Source: JACKIC01 sp964543795 (lineage in GTDB: Bacteria > Planctomycetota > UBA1135 > UBA2386). Taken from it: a stretch of DNA of 64,000 bases. A program made the translations under genes and the position numbers. Shown here in pieces: positions 60,119 through 64,000 of this stretch (position 1 is the first letter of the stretch; every line of letters begins with the position of its first letter). The notes below the pieces were generated by a model. It was not told the origin of the DNA, did no database searches, and was given only the letters and a program-made list of their open reading frames with translations. Location of the stretch: contig CAZIZN010000020.1 of NCBI GenBank assembly GCA_964543795.1, positions 1 through 64,000 of the forward strand, read 5' to 3'.

Positions 60119-62889
60119 GCCAGCGCCTCCTTGCGGTCGAGCACGAGCAGGCGCTTGAGCTCCTCGTTGGACAGCTCGGTGATCCAGTTCTCGCCGGCGG
60201 CGAGCAGGTTGTCGGCGACCTCGCGCTTGCGGTCGAGCATCTGCTGGATGCGTTCCTCGAGCGTGCCGTTGCAGACGAACTTGTGCACGAAGACGTTGCG
60301 CTGCTGACCGATGCGGAACGCGCGGTCGGTCGCCTGGTCCTCGACGGCGGGGTTCCACCAGCGGTCGAAGTGGAACACGCGGTTCGCCGCGGTGAGGTTG
60401 AGGCCCGTGCCGCCCGCCTTGAGCGACAGCACGAAGATGCGCGGACCGTCGGGGCGCGACTCCTGGAAGTCCGTCACCATCTGGTCGCGTTCCTTCTGCG
60501 TCACGCCGCCGTGCAGGAACAGCACGGTCTTGCCGAAGTGGTTCTCGAGGTGGGTCTTCAGCAGCGAGCCCATCTCCTTGAACTGCGTGAAGACGAGGCA
60601 GCGGTCGCCTTCGTCCATCGCCTCCTCGGTCATCTCGGTCAGCAGATCGAGCTTGCCGGACCGGCTCGGCAGCGAGCTGCCGTCCATGAGGTAGTGCGCC
60701 GGGTGGTTGCAGACCTGCTTCAGCCGCAGCAGCGTCGTCAGGATCGCGCCGCGGCGGTGGATGCCCTCGGCCGCCTTCTCGACCTCCTGCAGCCCCTTGC
60801 GCACCACGGACTCGTAGAGGATCGCCTGTTCGCGCGACAGCGTCGCCGACACGATCTGCTCGGTCTTGTCGGGCAGGTCGGCGACGATCTCGGGGTCCGT
60901 CTTGAGGCGGCGCAGCACGAAGGGCCGCACGAGGCGCGCGAGCGCCGACATCGAACCCTGCCGGCGCTGCTTGACGATCGGATGCTCGAGGGTCTGCGTG
61001 AACTGCGTCCGCGAACCGAGCAGGCCCTCGTTGAGGAAGTCCATGATCGACCACAGGTCGAGCGGGCGGTTCTCGAGCGGCGTGCCGGTCAGCGCCATGC
61101 GGAACAGGCCCTTGAGGGTGCGGGCGACGCGCGACTGCCGCGTGGTCGGATTCTTGATGTTCTGGGCTTCGTCGAGGATCACGCCGTCGAACGTCACCGA
61201 GGTCATGATCTCCTCGTCACGCTGCAGCAGGTTGTAGCTGGTCAGCATGATGTCGTGCGAGGTGAGCACGGCGCGGAAGTCGTCGCTGCTCTCGGCGCGG
61301 CCCTTGCCGTGGTGCAGCACCACTCGCAGCGACGGGGCGAACCGCTGCAACTCGCGGCGCCAGTTGCCGAGCACCGAGACGGGGCACACGATCAGGATGC
61401 AGCCCGGCTCCTTGCGGTGCTTGCGCCAGTCGAGGATCACGGTGATCGCCTGCACCGTCTTGCCCAGGCCCATGTCGTCGGCGAGGCAGGCGCCGAAACC
61501 CTGGTCGACCAGGAAGTGCATCCAGGCGTGGCCGCGCTGCTGGTACGGGCGCAGCTCGCCGAGGAAACCCTCGGGCAGCGGGCGGTCCTCGACGGCGCGC
61601 GCCTGGTCGAGGTTGTGCAGGATCTGCTCGAGCCGCGGGGTGCTGGCGATCGACTCCATCGCCAGGCCGTGCAGGTGCGAAGCGCCGCCGAGCCGCAGCC
61701 GCAGCGCCTCGAAGAAGCTGATGCGTTCGCCGCTCTCCGCGACGCGCTTCTTGAAGTCGCGCAGCGCCTCGCGGTCCTTGGGCGACAGCAGCACGGGTCG
61801 GCGGTCGATGAACACGAGCGGCGAACGCGCGTCGACGAGCTGGTCGAACTCCTGCTGGCTCAGTTCCTGGTCGCCGATCGCGAGGCTCCAGCGGAACTCG
61901 AACCACGGGCGCGGATCGTCGGCCTGCCCCTTGGCTTCGACGATGGCGACGCGGGCGGACAGCCGCTGCATCGACTCGACGCCGGGCAGCGTCAGCTCGA
62001 AGCCCTCGCTCTCGAGCATCGGCAGGTGGTCGAGGATCTGGTCCAGCTCTGCTCGCGTCAGGCTGGCGCGGCCGTCGCTGAGGTTGCGCGCGCGGCGCAG
62101 GGCCGGCAGCTTCTCGGCGACGCGGTCGATCGTCTGCTCGATGCGGTGCACGCCCTCGGCGGCGATCTCGTTCGCGAACGGCGAAGCGGCGAGCCGCTGG
62201 TGCAGGCTCTCGATCGTCTCCGTGAAGGCGACGGTCGGGATCGGCCGCACCAGGATCGACAAGCCCCAGGGTGCGCCCTCTTCGAGCGGGGTCTCCGGCA
62301 CGAGGATCTCCAGCACGGGCACCAGCGGGGTCTGCCAGAACTCGCGCGGCAGGCGCTCGGCGGTCTCGAAGCGCGGCTGCGGTCGTTCGCCGGCGGCCTC
62401 GCGGCGCTTCAACACCTGGTCGAGGGCGTGGCCGACGAAGCTGACGAGCAGGTTGCGCTGCGTGACGGCGTAGACCGGATCGTCGGGCACCGCGAACCGC
62501 GCCGTGCACAGCGAACCGGGCGCGATCTCGGCGAGTGCCGCGAGCACCCACTGCGTCTCCTGGGTCCAGTGCGGGGTCCAGCGCAGCACGCCGGGTTGCG
62601 GCGCCGGCGCGAAGTCGCCCCGGTCGGCCAGCAGCAGCACGAGCTGGCTGGCCGCGGCGAGGAAGCGCACCGTCGGCGGCTGGTTCGCGGCCGGCAACGT
62701 CGCCAGCCAGGGCACGGCATCCGCCAGAGGCAGTCCCAGCGCCGGGATCGTCCACAAGGACGGCGCGACGCGGACCGCGCCGCGCTCCTCCTCCTCGTCG
62801 CCCGCGCTCGCCGAGGTCAGCGGCCGGAGCGACGACTCCTCCGCGGCCAGCAGCAGCTGCGCGTCCACGGCCGCGGCGCGCGAGCGCAT
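60115..62889 (-). CDS. SNF2-family helicase-like ATPase
   Basis: At least 924 residues. The N-terminal 430 residues match the SNF2-associated domain of bacterial members (AERLPREFWQTPLVPVLEIL; LPMLESEGFELTLPGV). Helicase core: LRPYQQRGHAWMHFL, Walker A LADDMGLGKTVQAI, LDEAQNIKNP (DEAQ box), LTGTPLENRPLDLW, then lobe 2 with VFTQFKEM, SLKAGGTGLNLT and HFDRWWNPAVEDQATDRAFRIGQ. Bacterial SNF2 proteins such as this move along duplex DNA. The ATG at 62889 is only the first canonical start; residues read in frame upstream (LHAAYLHSRQPADARIALWSDD) look like the family's natural N-terminus, so translation may begin at CTG 62991. Confidence 0.9.
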   Translation of the reverse strand: MRSRAAAVDAQLLLAAEESSLRPLTSASAGDEEEERGAVRVAPSLWTIPALGLPLADAVPWLATLPAANQPPTVRFLAAASQLVLLLADRGDFAPAPQPGVLRWTPHWTQETQWVLAALAEIAPGSLCTARFAVPDDPVYAVTQRNLLVSFVGHALDQVLKRREAAGERPQPRFETAERLPREFWQTPLVPVLEILVPETPLEEGAPWGLSILVRPIPTVAFTETIESLHQRLAASPFANEIAAEGVHRIEQTIDRVAEKLPALRRARNLSDGRASLTRAELDQILDHLPMLESEGFELTLPGVESMQRLSARVAIVEAKGQADDPRPWFEFRWSLAIGDQELSQQEFDQLVDARSPLVFIDRRPVLLSPKDREALRDFKKRVAESGERISFFEALRLRLGGASHLHGLAMESIASTPRLEQILHNLDQARAVEDRPLPEGFLGELRPYQQRGHAWMHFLVDQGFGACLADDMGLGKTVQAITVILDWRKHRKEPGCILIVCPVSVLGNWRRELQRFAPSLRVVLHHGKGRAESSDDFRAVLTSHDIMLTSYNLLQRDEEIMTSVTFDGVILDEAQNIKNPTTRQSRVARTLKGLFRMALTGTPLENRPLDLWSIMDFLNEGLLGSRTQFTQTLEHPIVKQRRQGSMSALARLVRPFVLRRLKTDPEIVADLPDKTEQIVSATLSREQAILYESVVRKGLQEVEKAAEGIHRRGAILTTLLRLKQVCNHPAHYLMDGSSLPSRSGKLDLLTEMTEEAMDEGDRCLVFTQFKEMGSLLKTHLENHFGKTVLFLHGGVTQKERDQMVTDFQESRPDGPRIFVLSLKAGGTGLNLTAANRVFHFDRWWNPAVEDQATDRAFRIGQQRNVFVHKFVCNGTLEERIQQMLDRKREVADNLLAAGENWITELSNEELKRLLVLDRKEALA

Positions 62890-62992
62890 CTCCTCGGGCA
62901 GTGCGCGCGACGCCTCCGCGGGCCCGTCGTCGGACCACAGGGCGATCCGCGCATCGGCGGGCTGGCGGGAATGGAGGTAGGCGGCGTGCAGC

Positions 62993-63418
62993 TTAGTGAC
63001 CCGCGGGCTTCTCGTGCTGCTTGTAGACCCACTGCTTGTCGACCGGCGTCTTGATCGTGTGCGCCTGATCGTCGATCCGGCGCGTGGCGAGGTCGGCGAG
63101 GGTGAACACGAACAGCAGCGACAGGAACAGGAACGAGCTCAGGAACACGATCTTGTTGATCGCGGTGTCCCACTTCACGTGCATGAAGAAGGCGATGACC
63201 AGCGAGGCCTTGACGCTCGCGATCAGCATAGCGATCAGGAGATTGGCCGAGCCGAAGTCGAAGCGCGAGGCCGCCACCGTGATCACGGTCAGGAACAGCA
63301 GCGCGACGAGCACGTTGAAGAACATCGCGGCGCTGCTGACGTGATGGTGACCCATCTGCAGTTCGCCGTGACCGTCGTGGCCGTGGCCGGCACTCTCGTT
63401 GTGGACGTGGGCGCTCAT
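62993..63418 (-). CDS. Cytochrome c oxidase subunit IV-like membrane protein
   Basis: A 141-residue protein with three hydrophobic helices (MFFNVLVALLFLTVITVAA; LLIAMLIASVKASLVIAFFMHV; IVFLSSFLFLSLLFVFTLADL) of the prokaryotic cytochrome oxidase subunit IV family. It has a His-rich N-terminus (AGHGHDGHGELQMGHHHV) that could bind metal. It assists assembly or stability of a heme-copper oxidase. Its ATG overlaps the stop of the subunit III gene. The His-rich leader is longer than in common relatives. Confidence 0.85.
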   Translation of the reverse strand: MSAHVHNESAGHGHDGHGELQMGHHHVSSAAMFFNVLVALLFLTVITVAASRFDFGSANLLIAMLIASVKASLVIAFFMHVKWDTAINKIVFLSSFLFLSLLFVFTLADLATRRIDDQAHTIKTPVDKQWVYKQHEKPAGH

Positions 63419-64000
63419 CACGGCACCAGGTAGAGCAGGGGGAAGAGGAAGATCCAGATCAGGTCGACGAGGTGCCAGTAGAGGCCGACCAGGTCGACGG
63501 GCAGGAAGTAGCCGGCGTGGAAGCGGCCCTTCGCCGCGCCGACCATCACCCAGATGATCAGGCCGGCACCGATGATGACGTGCAGGCCGTGGATCGCCGT
63601 CATCGTCACGTAGATCGCGAAGAACAGGTGACCGTGCGGCACGCCGGCCATCACGCCGTCGTAGTCCTTGAACCACGGGACCTGGCCGTTGACGAGGTCG
63701 TAGCCGGCGAACATGTCGGCGAACACGAACAGGCCGTGTTCGGACTTGGCCTTGTACTCGAAGAACTTGACGACCATGAAGATCGCCGCGCCGAGCACCG
63801 TGAGGCCGCAGTAGAGCAGGAGCTTCTGCTTCTGGCTGGTCTGCGCCGAACGCACCCCCATCGCCATCGTCCAGGAGCTCAGCAGCAGCACCGAGGTGTT
63901 GAGCGCGCCGAGCTGCCAGTCCAGCTGCTTGCCGCCGAGCTTGAAGGTCTCGGGGTACATCTGGTGGAAATAGAAGTAGGCGGCGAACAGTCCGCCGAAG
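63418..64000 (-). CDS. Cytochrome c oxidase subunit III, partial at the window edge
   Basis: C-terminal 194 codons of a heme-copper oxidase subunit III, cut by the right edge; in-frame codons continue upstream (FGGLFAAYFYFHQM before MYPETFKLGG). Helices include TSVLLLSSWTMAMGVRSA, KLLLYCGLTVLGAAIFMVVKFFEY, GHLFFAIYVTMTAIHGLHVIIG and the family's final YWHLVDLIWIFLFPLLYL. Subunit III stabilises the oxidase and its lipids. The stop overlaps the ATG of the subunit IV gene (63418-63420), so oxidase genes form an operon reaching beyond the window. Confidence 0.92.
   Translation of the reverse strand, partial: FGGLFAAYFYFHQMYPETFKLGGKQLDWQLGALNTSVLLLSSWTMAMGVRSAQTSQKQKLLLYCGLTVLGAAIFMVVKFFEYKAKSEHGLFVFADMFAGYDLVNGQVPWFKDYDGVMAGVPHGHLFFAIYVTMTAIHGLHVIIGAGLIIWVMVGAAKGRFHAGYFLPVDLVGLYWHLVDLIWIFLFPLLYLVP

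Overview
The window is a GC-rich (about 70%) bacterial chromosome segment from an organism with a Gram-negative type envelope. KDO/LPS genes (kdsD, kdsC, LptC/A-like, LptD-like), an Mla/MCE lipid-transport pair, many outer-membrane barrels and lipoproteins, an AT-hook protein, a bacterial FUN14 protein and a complete bacillithiol pathway point to Planctomycetota or a close relative. That assignment is inferred from gene content; no rRNA or tRNA gene was recognised.

Layout, left to right. 0-8.6 kb: a heptamer tandem repeat at the edge, a relic of hydroxysqualene dehydroxylase, a secreted substrate-binding-like protein, two tandem paralogous lipoprotein barrels, an adhesin-like HNG-repeat protein, a nucleotidyltransferase-nitroreductase fusion coupled to pyrE, a DUF433/PIN-like toxin-antitoxin pair and a polyprenol-phosphate mannosyltransferase-like enzyme. 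8.6-23.4 kb: purF, a class IV aminotransferase, an AT-hook protein, a translationally coupled trio (signal peptidase with a large insert, CPBP glutamic protease, CBM9-like secreted protein) behind lysC, a LeuA-family enzyme, an HPt protein, then fmt-rsmB. 23.4-31.2 kb: scpA, then the overlapping LPS operon kdsD-kdsC-lptC/A-lptD. 31.2-34.2 kb: a lower-GC island with a sigma-factor-like gene whose N-terminus is encoded by a heptanucleotide repeat, a 12-cysteine secreted protein and a membrane-anchored beta-sandwich protein. 34.2-42.9 kb: DUF481 porin-like protein, FUN14 protein, DUF4143 ATPase with a palindromic leaderless promoter, EttA, TatA/B-like protein, stand-alone GspE-N domain, fused MlaF-MlaE, and an MCE protein with a possible degenerate HtrA-like tail.

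42.9-49.4 kb is the replication-initiation block, transcribed leftward: dnaA, a 645 bp gap with 70 bp duplicated hairpin elements, dnaN, a DciA-like DUF721 gene where recF often sits, and gyrB. No DnaA-box array was recognised. 49.4-56.4 kb: pyrF-bshC-bshB1, orphan parA, a degenerate HATPase-like protein, then bshA overlapping a cysteine desulfurase; all three bacillithiol genes lie within 6 kb. 56.5-59.3 kb: three-gene proton-translocating transhydrogenase. 59.4-64 kb: SWIM protein and SNF2 ATPase, then cytochrome c oxidase subunits IV and III, the last running off the window.

Many operons here use ATGA, GTGA or TGATG stop/start overlaps, and several starts are GTG or TTG. Coordinates include stop codons. 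Starts were moved inward from the longest open frame where a signal peptide, conserved N-terminus or Shine-Dalgarno sequence supported it.
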